From Pelagomonas calceolata (Eukaryota > Sar > Pelagophyceae > Pelagomonadales > Pelagomonadaceae): a DNA stretch of 64,000 bases. Shown one piece after another: positions 47,508 to 56,180 of this stretch. Both the position numbers and the translations under genes were made by a program. The stretch covers positions 1,302,001 through 1,366,000 of the forward strand of contig CAKKNE010000001.1 of the NCBI GenBank assembly GCA_918797485.1. Direction: 5' to 3'. Under the pieces are notes generated by a model. That model ran no database searches. It worked only from the letters and a program-made list of their open reading frames with translations, and was not told the DNA's origin. Numbering within the stretch: position 1 is the first letter of the stretch; every line of letters starts with the position of its first letter.

Positions 47508-47890
47508 CGACTACTCGGCGCTGTGCGAGGGCTGCGGGTGAAGTTGCTGTGTGGCGCTCTGAGGGCTCTAAATGGCCTTGTAGTGAACAGAGATGGCTGA
47601 AATTGCTGCTCGGAGCGATAGGGGCTGCGAGGGCGCTGTGACGATGTATTGCTGGTTTGTTTAAAGCCTAGCAAGTGCTTGGGTAGCTTTGCGCCTGGCT
47701 GGCTGGCTAGTGTCTTAGTGTCGCTAGCTAGCGCTGGCTTTTGGGACAGCTTTGACGGCTTTATCGCTGCGTGCTGGGGCCGAAAATCGCGCGTGGAAAC
47801 GTTCTCGACGCGTGCGCTGCGTGGTGCTTTTTTTTTGGAGCGCTGCCTGGCTCCAACAGCTGCTGCAGTCTCACAGCCTCTGCGTCGCGT
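47508..47890. promoter_or_regulatory. Divergent promoter region with dispersed motif
   Basis: 383 bp between ATGs at 47507 (-) and 47891 (+). The dispersed motif is at 47706-47728 (GCTAGTGTCTTAGTGTC then GCTAGC), close to the middle. Confidence 0.6.
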
Positions 47891-48832
47891 ATGCGCCGCA
47901 TAGCTGCTGCCGCCATGGCTGCCATGCTGTCATTCCGTGCCATGGCAATGAAACCGCACTTCCGAGTCGCAGTGATGGGAGACGCGCACGGAGACTTTCT
48001 GGACGGCGAGTGCGCCGTCTTAGAACGCGTCGCAAAGCCCGACCTCTTCCTAGCGGTCGGCGACTTCGCAAACGAAGAATCCACAATAATAAAACGAGTC
48101 GCGGCGGCCACGAAACACCTCTCGGGCGCCGCGCATCTAATCCTTGGCAACCACGACGCCTGGCGCTCGTCACGAACAGGCACCGTCTCCGAGACGCTGC
48201 GCGCCATCCGAGACGCCGTCTCTCCAGACCTGGACGTAGCTTACCGGCGTGTAGAGGTCCCGTCGGCTACTGGCGTATTTTCGGTAGTTGGCGCTCGGCC
48301 GCTGTCGTGGGGCGGAGGGCTCGCAGCCACTACGAAGAAGTCCTGGGCGCTGCTCAAGGAGCTCTACGGTGTCTCAACGCCCGAGGAATCGACGGGTGTC
48401 ATCACGGACGCGCTGCTCGGCGCCGTCGGACCGGCAATAGTAGTAGCGCACCAGGGTCCCGCGGGCCTGGGTGAAGAGGCTGCGTCTATATGTGGCAAGG
48501 ACTGGGTGCAGCCGTACTCTGATTTCGGTGATGATGATTTGCGGGATAGCCTTGCGTCAGCACGGTCTGTTGGCATACCCCTGTGTGCTTTTGGACACAT
48601 GCACGCACCTCTCCGGCACGGGGGCCGGCGCCGTATGGTGTGCGAGCGCGAGGGCACTGTATATGTGAACGCCGCCGAGGTGCCGCGACACCGACAATCG
48701 ACGACGGGTATCGAGTATCACTATACAATCGTCGACTTCGGCCCAGGGGACCGCGTGGACCGCGTCGCCGGCGTCTGGCTCAGCGAACGGGATGGGCTGG
48801 TCGACGAGGAGGTTCTGTGGAGGAGGGAGTAA
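47891..48832 (+). CDS. Calcineurin-like metallophosphoesterase (TIGR04168-type)
   Basis: ATG at 47891 chosen (the frame opens at GTG 47771); 313 aa. Metal-site motifs: GDAHGDF (Asp31, His33), VGDFANE (Asp58), GNHDAW (Asn87, His88), a later His in VVAHQGPAGLG, and FGHMHAP near the C-terminus. Additional conserved patches SVVGARPLSWGG, LYGVSTPEEST and VYVNAAEVPR match the cyanobacterial/plant TIGR04168 family, suggesting plastid ancestry. The N-terminal Met/Ala-rich segment (MRRIAAAAMAAMLSFRAMAM) could be a transit peptide. A substrate is unknown. Confidence 0.88.
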   Translation: MRRIAAAAMAAMLSFRAMAMKPHFRVAVMGDAHGDFLDGECAVLERVAKPDLFLAVGDFANEESTIIKRVAAATKHLSGAAHLILGNHDAWRSSRTGTVSETLRAIRDAVSPDLDVAYRRVEVPSATGVFSVVGARPLSWGGGLAATTKKSWALLKELYGVSTPEESTGVITDALLGAVGPAIVVAHQGPAGLGEEAASICGKDWVQPYSDFGDDDLRDSLASARSVGIPLCAFGHMHAPLRHGGRRRMVCEREGTVYVNAAEVPRHRQSTTGIEYHYTIVDFGPGDRVDRVAGVWLSERDGLVDEEVLWRRE

Positions 48833-48844
48833 TATGTTTGTGAT

Positions 48845-51535
48845 TTATCCACACTTACTCGCCCACTCATCCACGCTCTTGAACTTCGTGGGACGTTTTT
48901 TGGGAAGCGGCGCCGTCACGGTCGGCTCCTCGAACTTTTCCCTGCGCCGGCGCTGGACGTAGCCCGGGAACGACTCGGGCTCCCGGCGCGGCGCGGGCGG
49001 CGTCGGCGGCGTCGCGGCGGCGGCCTCCTCGGCCGCGGCGGCGGCCGCGTCGGCCTCGGCCTTCGCTTGTTGTTCAGCAAGCGCACGCGCCTCGGCCTCG
49101 GCCCGGCGCTTTGCTGCTAAACGAGACCGTCTATCTCTATCCCGTTTCATTCGGGCGGCGTCGAGGGCCTGGCGCGCGTTTTGCGCGGCCTCCTCGGCCG
49201 CCTTGCGATCCTGCGCCTCGAGCTTCTTCAGGTACTGTCCCGCCTCTCTCGCGGCTCTAGCAGCAGCCACGGCGTCCGCGTGCATCGGGTCGCGCTTCTT
49301 GGGCACCGTGCGCTTCCTGGGCTGTTTTTGTTTCGCCGCGAGGCGCTCGGCGAGCTCGCGTTCCCGCCTCTTGGCGGCCTCTCTAGCTAAGCGCCGCGCG
49401 CGCGCCCGTAGTCTCTTCAAATACCGCCGCGCGCGCCAGTTGCGCGCGAAATTACATAACGTGGAAGCCGCGTCCGCGCGGATGCCCAATCTACGAGCCA
49501 CCTCCGCGTCCCGGGCCGACCGCGCCGCGCGCCCGCGGAAGATTGATTGACAAGCCGTCGCGGCGTTGTACTGGTCCTCCGCATCACGTTTTGCCCGCCG
49601 CTCGGCCTCGACCCGCTCGGCGTTGGTCCGGCGCTGCCGGAGACGGAAAAGCTCCGCCAGCGCGAGGCGCGTCGCCAGCGACCCGCGCCACCACAATTGT
49701 AGTTTCACCGCCGCGGTCAACTCTCGCTGAGAACGTTCAGCAAGCCGCAATTTCGCCTCGCGGTAGCCCACCAAGTCGTCGCGCCACGACTCCACAGACT
49801 GTTGCATCCCGCACAGCTCCGCCGCGTCCTCGCACAGCACGCCGGCCAACGCTCGCGGCGGCCGCCGGCCCCCGCTCCGTAAAGCGTCAATATCGCCGTC
49901 GTGGTCCGGGGCCAAATCAACGAGAGCCACTGCCGCGTCGTCGTCGCCATTTGAGAGGGCCTCTTCGAGTTGGGATCGACACGCCAATCGCCTCAACGCC
50001 TCGCGCGCTCTCTGTGAATCTTCCCCGACATCATCCTCAAAAGACTCCAGCGCCTGCTTTATGGGAGTAGGGTCCCTACTATCAATACCTAAATCTGTCA
50101 TCCTCCGCAACCTTCGGAGTCGATCTTGCAACTCCTCCTCGAGCATCTCGCGGTAGAAGCGCCTTGCACGTTTACCCCGGTACAACGCTTGCAGATATAA
50201 TGAGACGCGCCGTATGGCAAGGCGCCTTCGTCGCAACATTTCCAAGTCGCTCCCCACCGCCTCGGCCACGACGGCAACCGACGCCGAGCCGCCGCAAGCA
50301 ATAGATGCAACACAAGCGGGCCCGTTCCGCAACCCCGCCTTCGACAAGTCAACATCTACCGGAGACGACTTTTCGGCCTCCCTTCCAAAGCCGAGCTGGC
50401 CGTCCTCGCCGAAGCCCCAGCTCTTCGCGTTTCCATTAGAGTCGACGGCTATGGAATGCCCGAGGCCGCAGGCGACTTTTATTGCGCTGAACGGGACCTT
50501 GAACCGAACGGGAGTCAGGTGCCACACACTACTACAATTCATGCGACCCGTCGCCTGGCCCCACTCGTTCCAGCCGCAGCCGCTCACGAAGCCGTTGTTG
50601 TCCACGACAATTGTGTGGGCCGCGCCGCACGAGACGTCAATACATTCCCCGCCACCGGGCAATGAGGCGATTCCCGGCGTGCCCGCAACCCTACCATCGT
50701 CCTCGTCCTCCTCGACGGAGTCTCTCCCGAGCCGCCCGTGCTCCGTCCAGCCCCAGGTCCATAGAGCTCCGGCACCGTCTACGAGCGCCGAGTGGTGCGC
50801 TCCCGCCGACAAAGCGCCCCTTTCACATGGCTCGTAGTCCGCCGGGAAGACGATAGCCGTCGGGTGGGCCCGCGTGATGTCGTGGCCGTCGTCGTCGCCG
50901 AGTTGGCCCGCGTCGCCGGCGCCCCACGCAAAAACCGCGCCGCAGGAGGACCTTGCTAAACAATGATTTGAACCGCAGGCGACGCCCGTGATGGTTCGCG
51001 CTTGCGCAAATGGAGGCGCACCCGCAAAAGGGTCCAGGCGCCGGGGCCGCTCCCAGGAGCCGTTGCGCGGGGCGTCCCTACTAGGGTCGACGGCGTAGAG
51101 ACTCTGGTCGTTCAAGATCAGCGCCACGGTCTCGCCGACGGCCGCGCTTTGTGCTCGGCAGCCGACCTTCCTTCTCCCACCCTCCGCCGGCGCCGCGACG
51201 GCATGATTCTCCTCGCTGATGACGACGACGCCCGCCGGGCCGCAGGCGACGCTCGCTATTGATCCTCTGAAGGACACCGCCGCCGGCGTCGCGCGGGCGC
51301 TCCGGCGCGGGCCGCTCTTTTTCAAAGCGGGAAGGTGCGGCACGAGGCCCCAGGCGGCGACCCAGCTTGTGGGTGCCGTCGCGCTCGTGGTCGTCGACAC
51401 CGCGGACCGCACGGCCGCGAGGCCCGAGCCGCCGGGCCGCCGCACGCGCGTCGGGCTGTCGTCGCTGTCGAGAGCTCTACCGAACTTCCGGAGGAGGGCG
51501 CGCGCGTCGGCCTCGCCGCGGCGTTTGGCTGGCAT
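48845..51535 (-). CDS. RCC1-repeat protein with IQ motifs and long charged helix
   Basis: ATG at 51535 (MPAKRRGEADARALLRKFGR); the frame continues to 51622 only from TTG. 896 aa. N-terminal half: RCC1 propeller with VFAWGAGDAGQLGDDDGHD, LWTWGWTEHGRLGRDS and AKSWGFGEDGQLGFGR blades. Then IQ-like motifs (LYLQALYRGKRARRFYREML, LQLWWRGSLATRLALAELFR, ACQSIFRGRAARSARDAEVA) and a long Ala/Arg/Glu helix ending near the C-terminus (FPGYVQRRRREKFEEP). The architecture (RCC1 + IQ + coil) parallels the protein at 38940 but without the UBR box or WW. A calmodulin-binding scaffold is the likely reading; partners unknown. It converges with the metallophosphoesterase, 12 nt between stops. Confidence 0.83.
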   Translation of the reverse strand: MPAKRRGEADARALLRKFGRALDSDDSPTRVRRPGGSGLAAVRSAVSTTTSATAPTSWVAAWGLVPHLPALKKSGPRRSARATPAAVSFRGSIASVACGPAGVVVISEENHAVAAPAEGGRRKVGCRAQSAAVGETVALILNDQSLYAVDPSRDAPRNGSWERPRRLDPFAGAPPFAQARTITGVACGSNHCLARSSCGAVFAWGAGDAGQLGDDDGHDITRAHPTAIVFPADYEPCERGALSAGAHHSALVDGAGALWTWGWTEHGRLGRDSVEEDEDDGRVAGTPGIASLPGGGECIDVSCGAAHTIVVDNNGFVSGCGWNEWGQATGRMNCSSVWHLTPVRFKVPFSAIKVACGLGHSIAVDSNGNAKSWGFGEDGQLGFGREAEKSSPVDVDLSKAGLRNGPACVASIACGGSASVAVVAEAVGSDLEMLRRRRLAIRRVSLYLQALYRGKRARRFYREMLEEELQDRLRRLRRMTDLGIDSRDPTPIKQALESFEDDVGEDSQRAREALRRLACRSQLEEALSNGDDDAAVALVDLAPDHDGDIDALRSGGRRPPRALAGVLCEDAAELCGMQQSVESWRDDLVGYREAKLRLAERSQRELTAAVKLQLWWRGSLATRLALAELFRLRQRRTNAERVEAERRAKRDAEDQYNAATACQSIFRGRAARSARDAEVARRLGIRADAASTLCNFARNWRARRYLKRLRARARRLAREAAKRRERELAERLAAKQKQPRKRTVPKKRDPMHADAVAAARAAREAGQYLKKLEAQDRKAAEEAAQNARQALDAARMKRDRDRRSRLAAKRRAEAEARALAEQQAKAEADAAAAAAEEAAAATPPTPPAPRREPESFPGYVQRRRREKFEEPTVTAPLPKKRPTKFKSVDEWASKCG

Positions 51536-51939
51536 CCTATCTGGTGCTTTGCTGCCCCGGCCTGCTGAGGTTCGTTTCTGAGGCTGCCTTTCGCAGATAG
51601 CGTGGGTGCTGTGCTTCGACAAAGTCCCCAGTGGCCGCTCGACCGCTTGTCAGCGCTTTCAGGCCGATTGCGCTGCGCAGACCTTCGCAACCGCTGCCCG
51701 AGGCGGCGCGAGCCGCTGCCCGAGGCGGCCGGCGGCCCGGCGCCCGCGTGGGCGAGCTGATGCCAGTTTCGTCTAGAGGGGTTAGAGCTGTCGCAGAACA
51801 GTGCGGCGCCGCCGAACGGCCCTGCTCCCGGCGGCGGGCCGGCGCATCTGGCCGGCGCGTCCATTTATGTACTAGTACAACAAAAACTCTAAAACAAAAC
51901 GATTATGTTAGGCGGACGAAGTGAGTGAGTGAGTGTGAG
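51536..51939. other. Intergenic region between RCC1 start and ABCG stop
   Basis: 404 bp. Promoter of the RCC1 gene, 3' flank of the ABCG gene, and a short GAGT tandem run at about 51921. No gene supported. Confidence 0.4.
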
Positions 51940-53652
51940 CTAGTGGGTATTCCGCTTGAGCCCGAAGAACGCCAGGAGCCGGAACGCGACGGCAAAACCA
52001 GCTAATACAGCAAGATCGGCCCCCACGCTCGAACGGCGGATCCGCGCGTCAATTAACGCGCTCTCGCGCAGCACCGTACACCTCCCCGCGGCGCAGTCGT
52101 AGTGCGCGCCCTTGTATTCGATCTTGAGGAGCGCGCCGTACGCGTAGCGCGTGAAACTCAAATCTCCAAACCATTTCAACCAGACCGGCACGCCGCGCAC
52201 GTAGAACCCGCCGCACATCATCGTCGCCAGCATAAAAACCGTTTGTAATGTAGTAGCGCGCTTCAGATTCATGATCCACGCGCCAATACATAATCCCGCG
52301 GAGTGGGCACATAACGAGTTTAGGAAGAGCGTGAGCAGATGCCAGCCGACCTCTGATGGCCTTAAACCAGCAGCAAAGTAGTAGATCAACGATAATAAAG
52401 GCGACATTAACACAATAGTGAGCGTGTCCACGGACGTCCTTGCTAAGAAGTAGGCGCTGATGGAGTATAATCCAGCCGCGCGCTCTTTGGTGACGACGAC
52501 GCGATCCGCCGGAAACGTATACAACGCCAAGATCATGAGCTGGAAGGCCCAATAAACAGGACTCAAAAACAACAACCCCGAGATGTCCCGTACTGACGTT
52601 TCGGTCCGCGGCCGCTTCGACCCTTGGCCCGACCATAAAGTTGCAGATAATAACATGACGCTGAACATGTTCGCCAGGAGCATGGGGTCCACGAGATCCA
52701 GCCGGTGCGCGAGGAAGCAGCGCTTTAGTAGTATGATGAATTGCGACAGCCAGGGCAAAGCTGGCCCGGCCTCCTCTGATATACTGATGGTGCCAGTAGT
52801 AGCCGCCGCCTCGCGCGCGGTCGCCTGTTTCGCGTCGTCGCCACAAATGACTTCCATCAAATAATCGGCAATGGGCATGCCCTTCGGCGGCGGTTTCGGG
52901 GCGATCGCCGCGACCGCGTTTTGCGGGTCGCCGGCGTACGAGGCCTCGCCGTCCCGCAGCAATAGTAGCGAATCAAACCCCAGAAACATGGCGTCGGTAG
53001 GTTGGTGGAGCGTCGCGAGCACGGCGACGCCGCGCGTCGACAGGTCTTTGAGGATGCGAAAGATCTTCGCGGCCGCGTGGCTATCCAATCCGGAAGTGGG
53101 CTCGTCCAGCAAAACTAAACCAGGATCCAACAAAAGCTCGTGGCCGATGGAGACGCGCCGCCGCTGGCCGCCCGAGATCTCCCTTCTTATGTTCGCGCCT
53201 CCGATCGCTTGGTCGGCGCACTTGTCTAGATTTAGTTCGTGGAGCATTAGTGATGCTCGTGCGGCCGGGTCGGGCTCGCCTCTTAATGCTGCGGCAAATG
53301 TCAAAGTTTGGCGCACGGTCAGGTCTTTTAGTAGAGCATCCTCCTGTTCCACAAAGGCCACGCGCCGCTTATGCCGCGAGCGGTCCCAGGCCTCGCCGTC
53401 GTAGCGCACGGAGCCTCTTAGGACACGTAATTGCGACGGGAAGCGCGCCGACACGGTGCCGAGCAGCGTGCTTTTACCAGAGCCGGACGGGCCCAGCACC
53501 GCCGTCAGCGCGCCGGCGCTCGCGCCTCCCGTCAAGTTGCGGAGGACGGGCACGCGCTTGGGGCCGACGCCGACGGTCAGGTCCTGCCATTGCACGCTCA
53601 AGCCCGCTGTCTGTTCCTGCTTTTGCTCAGCTAGGGAGGCTGGCCGGCACAT
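51940..53652 (-). CDS. ABCG-family half-transporter
   Basis: ATG at 53652 (MCRPASLAEQ); the frame opens further up only at GTG 53709. 570 aa. The nucleotide-binding domain comes first: Walker A GPSGSGKST (residues 54-62), signature SGGQR (160-164) in REISGGQRRRVSIG, Walker B LVLLDEP (179-185), and the following TSGLDSHAAAKI and LATLHQP with the switch His. A C-terminal six-helix ABC2-type membrane domain follows (LLANMFSVMLLSATLW, LLFLSPVYWAFQLMILALYT, ARTSVDTLTIVLMSPLLSLI, LLTLFLNSLCAHSAGLCIGA, and others). The order NBD-TMD identifies ABCG/White-type half-transporters, which dimerise and export lipids or small organics. Confidence 0.93.
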   Translation of the reverse strand: MCRPASLAEQKQEQTAGLSVQWQDLTVGVGPKRVPVLRNLTGGASAGALTAVLGPSGSGKSTLLGTVSARFPSQLRVLRGSVRYDGEAWDRSRHKRRVAFVEQEDALLKDLTVRQTLTFAAALRGEPDPAARASLMLHELNLDKCADQAIGGANIRREISGGQRRRVSIGHELLLDPGLVLLDEPTSGLDSHAAAKIFRILKDLSTRGVAVLATLHQPTDAMFLGFDSLLLLRDGEASYAGDPQNAVAAIAPKPPPKGMPIADYLMEVICGDDAKQATAREAAATTGTISISEEAGPALPWLSQFIILLKRCFLAHRLDLVDPMLLANMFSVMLLSATLWSGQGSKRPRTETSVRDISGLLFLSPVYWAFQLMILALYTFPADRVVVTKERAAGLYSISAYFLARTSVDTLTIVLMSPLLSLIYYFAAGLRPSEVGWHLLTLFLNSLCAHSAGLCIGAWIMNLKRATTLQTVFMLATMMCGGFYVRGVPVWLKWFGDLSFTRYAYGALLKIEYKGAHYDCAAGRCTVLRESALIDARIRRSSVGADLAVLAGFAVAFRLLAFFGLKRNTH

Positions 53653-54067
53653 GATGCTGTCTCTGTGCTCGGTCTGACAGCGATTTCGAGCAGCGATTCG
53701 TCGCAGCACGATGAGTGCTATTACAGCGGTCCTAATTCTCGGCTGTCGGCTGCGCTGGACAGCAATGCAAGTGCTCTGCGCTGTTTTGAAGTGCGTGTTG
53801 AGCGCTAGCTTGACATACTAGTTTCGACGGCTCTTGTTTCAGTTCTCTTGAGGGGCAATAGAGAGCCGTCTGAGGACCCTTGTTGAGGCTGCTCTCTCAG
53901 AGTGGGAAAAATAGGCATTGTCTGCGTTGGCAAGTTTGAGCGTGCTGCAAACGCCGGCCAAGTGCAACGCACTAGCCGAACGCATACACAGAACACGTAA
54001 GCGTCACCGGCTTACTCTCGCGAAACCGATTTGGCACACTTGCAAAGCGAAAAAACGACGAGCAGCC
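53653..54067. promoter_or_regulatory. Divergent promoter region with weak motif copy
   Basis: 415 bp between ATGs at 53652 (-) and 54068 (+). At about 53803-53824 GCTAGCTTGACATACTAGT is a diverged copy of the dispersed motif. Confidence 0.45.
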
Positions 54068-54988
54068 ATGCTCGGCCAACCCGCAGCGTGCATATTGCTC
54101 CTCACGACGGGCGCCACGGCGTTCGACTACCTCGCGTCGCTGACCGTGCAGGACGCGGCAACCGTGGCTAAGCCGGCGGCCAAAGACCCTGCGACCTACC
54201 TCGAGTCGCTTCCGACGCCGAAGGCCGCCACTATCAAAGAGGCCGTCGCCGCCGCGCCCGTGCTCGTTCCACGCACGGACCCGTTCTCGAACCCGAAGGC
54301 CGAGGCGCGCCAGGAGGCGTCGACGACGTGGGACGCGGCCCGGCGCAAGGCCCAGGACGACGGCCCGAAGGCGGATTACGCGGCGCGCGCCAGGGAGTGG
54401 GTGCTGAACGACGGTTTCCACGCGCCGGCCAAGGCGTCGCTCATGGCCGACGATTTTGTGTGGTTCGGTCCGATCGTGGGACCGCTCAACAAGCAGGACT
54501 TCCTCCGCACCGTCGACATGTTTAAAGTGTACGAGGGCTTCCCGGACCTCAAAATGCACCTCGCCGAGTTCACGCGGGACCCGGTCGAGGAGAATAGATA
54601 CTGGAGCATTTTGCGCCTCGAGGGCACGAACACGGAGCCCCAGGCCTCGGGCACCGGTTTTTCGTACAAGCCGACCAACAACAAGCTGGACGTCGGGCCG
54701 CAGTGCATCTCGGTCACGTTCGACGCGGACGGGCGCGTGTCGCGGTACACGGGCGGGTACGTCGTGGACCGCACCCAGGGCAAAACGGGTATGCTCGGCG
54801 CAATGTTCGCAATCACCAAAACGGTGGGCGGCTTCGTCCCTTCGCTGCGCGTGGCCAAGATCCTCAATGCCATCGGCGCGCGGCTGAAGAATTTCCCCAA
54901 GGCCCGGAGCCACCGGGATGATCTCCCCGCGAAGTGGCGGTCGCTGGGGCGCCGGTTCGGAAAGCGCACAGCCGAGGCGTGGGATTAA
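54068..54988 (+). CDS. Plastid-targeted NTF2/SnoaL-like protein
   Basis: ATG at 54068 (the frame opens at TTG 53918); 306 aa. Signal peptide MLGQPAACILLLTTGATAFD ends in ATAF, consistent with heterokont plastid import. A Pro/Ala linker follows, then an NTF2-like fold: ARAREWVLNDGFHAPAKASL, FVWFGPIVGPLNKQDFLRTV, MFKVYEGFPDLKMHLAEFTR, YWSILRLEGTN and ISVTFDADGRVSRYTGGYVV. Members of this superfamily include SnoaL cyclases and diverse small-molecule-binding proteins. Activity cannot be assigned. It ends in a basic tail. Confidence 0.78.
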   Translation: MLGQPAACILLLTTGATAFDYLASLTVQDAATVAKPAAKDPATYLESLPTPKAATIKEAVAAAPVLVPRTDPFSNPKAEARQEASTTWDAARRKAQDDGPKADYAARAREWVLNDGFHAPAKASLMADDFVWFGPIVGPLNKQDFLRTVDMFKVYEGFPDLKMHLAEFTRDPVEENRYWSILRLEGTNTEPQASGTGFSYKPTNNKLDVGPQCISVTFDADGRVSRYTGGYVVDRTQGKTGMLGAMFAITKTVGGFVPSLRVAKILNAIGARLKNFPKARSHRDDLPAKWRSLGRRFGKRTAEAWD

Positions 54989-55296
54989 GCATTAGTAGAC
55001 ACGGAGGTATGCGCTCTTTGCCACGCGATGTGTAACAATTGCTAGTGTCTTTGTTCGCTAGCTCAAAGCGTCGTCGCGAGCGTGTACCACTGCATGAGGC
55101 GCTGCAAATTAGCGCATCATCTATCATTACCGTGCCCACGACCTGCTGATCGCGGCTGAGCCATCGCTGCGATAGGTGCAGGGCTCGTTTGCAGGGGCCA
55201 CTGTGAGAGCAAATATATATATATTTGATCAAACACCATCGCAGCGTGCCCCATCTGTGCGAACGAAAATCATCTGCGGGAGCATTGATCAAAAGA
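54989..55296. promoter_or_regulatory. Promoter region with dispersed motif and TATA run
   Basis: 308 bp upstream of the methyltransferase. The dispersed motif is at 55041-55062 (GCTAGTGTCTTTGTTC then GCTAGC), 235 nt from the ATG; an AT alternation AAATATATATATATTTG lies at about 55211-55227, 70-86 nt before the ATG. Confidence 0.55.
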
Positions 55297-56178
55297 ATGA
55301 GTGCGCTGCAAGCGGCGGTGTGCCCAGACGGTCTGGAGGCCATCGTCGGCGCCGACGACGCTAAATGGCTCACAAATGAAGCCCGCAAAGCGAAGGAGCG
55401 CGTGGAGCGCTACGACGGCGCCGACGGCGCCGCGGCGCTCTTTGATGAGGAGGACGCGAGCGACGGCGGGTGCGAGGGCGGTGACGGCTGGATGGAATGG
55501 CTCGACCTCTTCTTCGTGGCCTCCGCGGTGCAGTGGCCGCCGGCGCCGTATTTAAAGTACCATAGCTCGATCGGCGCGATTGGCCACGGCGACGTCGTCT
55601 GGGCCGCGGGCGAGGAGCTGGCGCGGCGGATCCTCGCGCACGAGGCGCCGTTCGAGGCCGTAGGCATGGGCACGCGCGTGCTCGAGATGGGCGCGGGCTG
55701 CGGCCTGCCGTCGCTCGCGGCGGCGCACGGCGGCGCCGACGTCGTCGCGACGGACGCGCCCGTCGCCGGCGGCATCGTCGCGCTCGCGGCGACGGCGCGC
55801 AGGATGGGGCCGACCTTCGACGGGCGGCTCCGCGTCCGGCGGCTCGACTGGGGCGACGCCGCGCGGGAGGGTCCGTTCGACGTCGTATTAATGGCCGACA
55901 TCATCTACGCGCCGTCCGCGCATGAGAAGCTACTGGACACGCTCCGGGGCGTCTTCGAGGCCAACCCCAAGGCCGTCGCCGTCGTCGCGTTCTGTTTGCA
56001 TGGGAACGCGCCGGACGACAAGGTCATGGCGTTCTTCGACCGCGCGCGCGAACGCGGCCTGACAGCGACGGAGGTCGACGTCGTCCAGCGCGGCGCCTCC
56101 GAGTCGATGCGAGGCGTCATCATGGCTACGGACCCGAAGCGGGCGCGCGTGCATACGTGGGTGTTGAGGCTAAGTTAA
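55297..56178 (+). CDS. METTL21-like SAM-dependent methyltransferase
   Basis: ATG at 55297 (MSALQAAVCPDGLEAIVGAD); frame opens at TTG 55225. 293 aa. Core: WAAGEELARRILAHEAPFEA, motif I VLEMGAGCGLPSLAAA, strand 2 VVATDAP, motif post-I RVRRLDWGDA, and FDVVLMADIIYAPSAHEKLL with the Asp of the DxxY-type site. This arrangement fits lysine methyltransferases of the METTL21/METTL18 group, which modify chaperones, eEF1A and other proteins. The N-terminal acidic loop (FDEEDASDGGCEGGDGW) is not part of the fold. Its stop is 2 nt from the stop of the convergent hydrolase gene. Confidence 0.83.
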   Translation: MSALQAAVCPDGLEAIVGADDAKWLTNEARKAKERVERYDGADGAAALFDEEDASDGGCEGGDGWMEWLDLFFVASAVQWPPAPYLKYHSSIGAIGHGDVVWAAGEELARRILAHEAPFEAVGMGTRVLEMGAGCGLPSLAAAHGGADVVATDAPVAGGIVALAATARRMGPTFDGRLRVRRLDWGDAAREGPFDVVLMADIIYAPSAHEKLLDTLRGVFEANPKAVAVVAFCLHGNAPDDKVMAFFDRARERGLTATEVDVVQRGASESMRGVIMATDPKRARVHTWVLRLS

Positions 56179-56180
56179 CA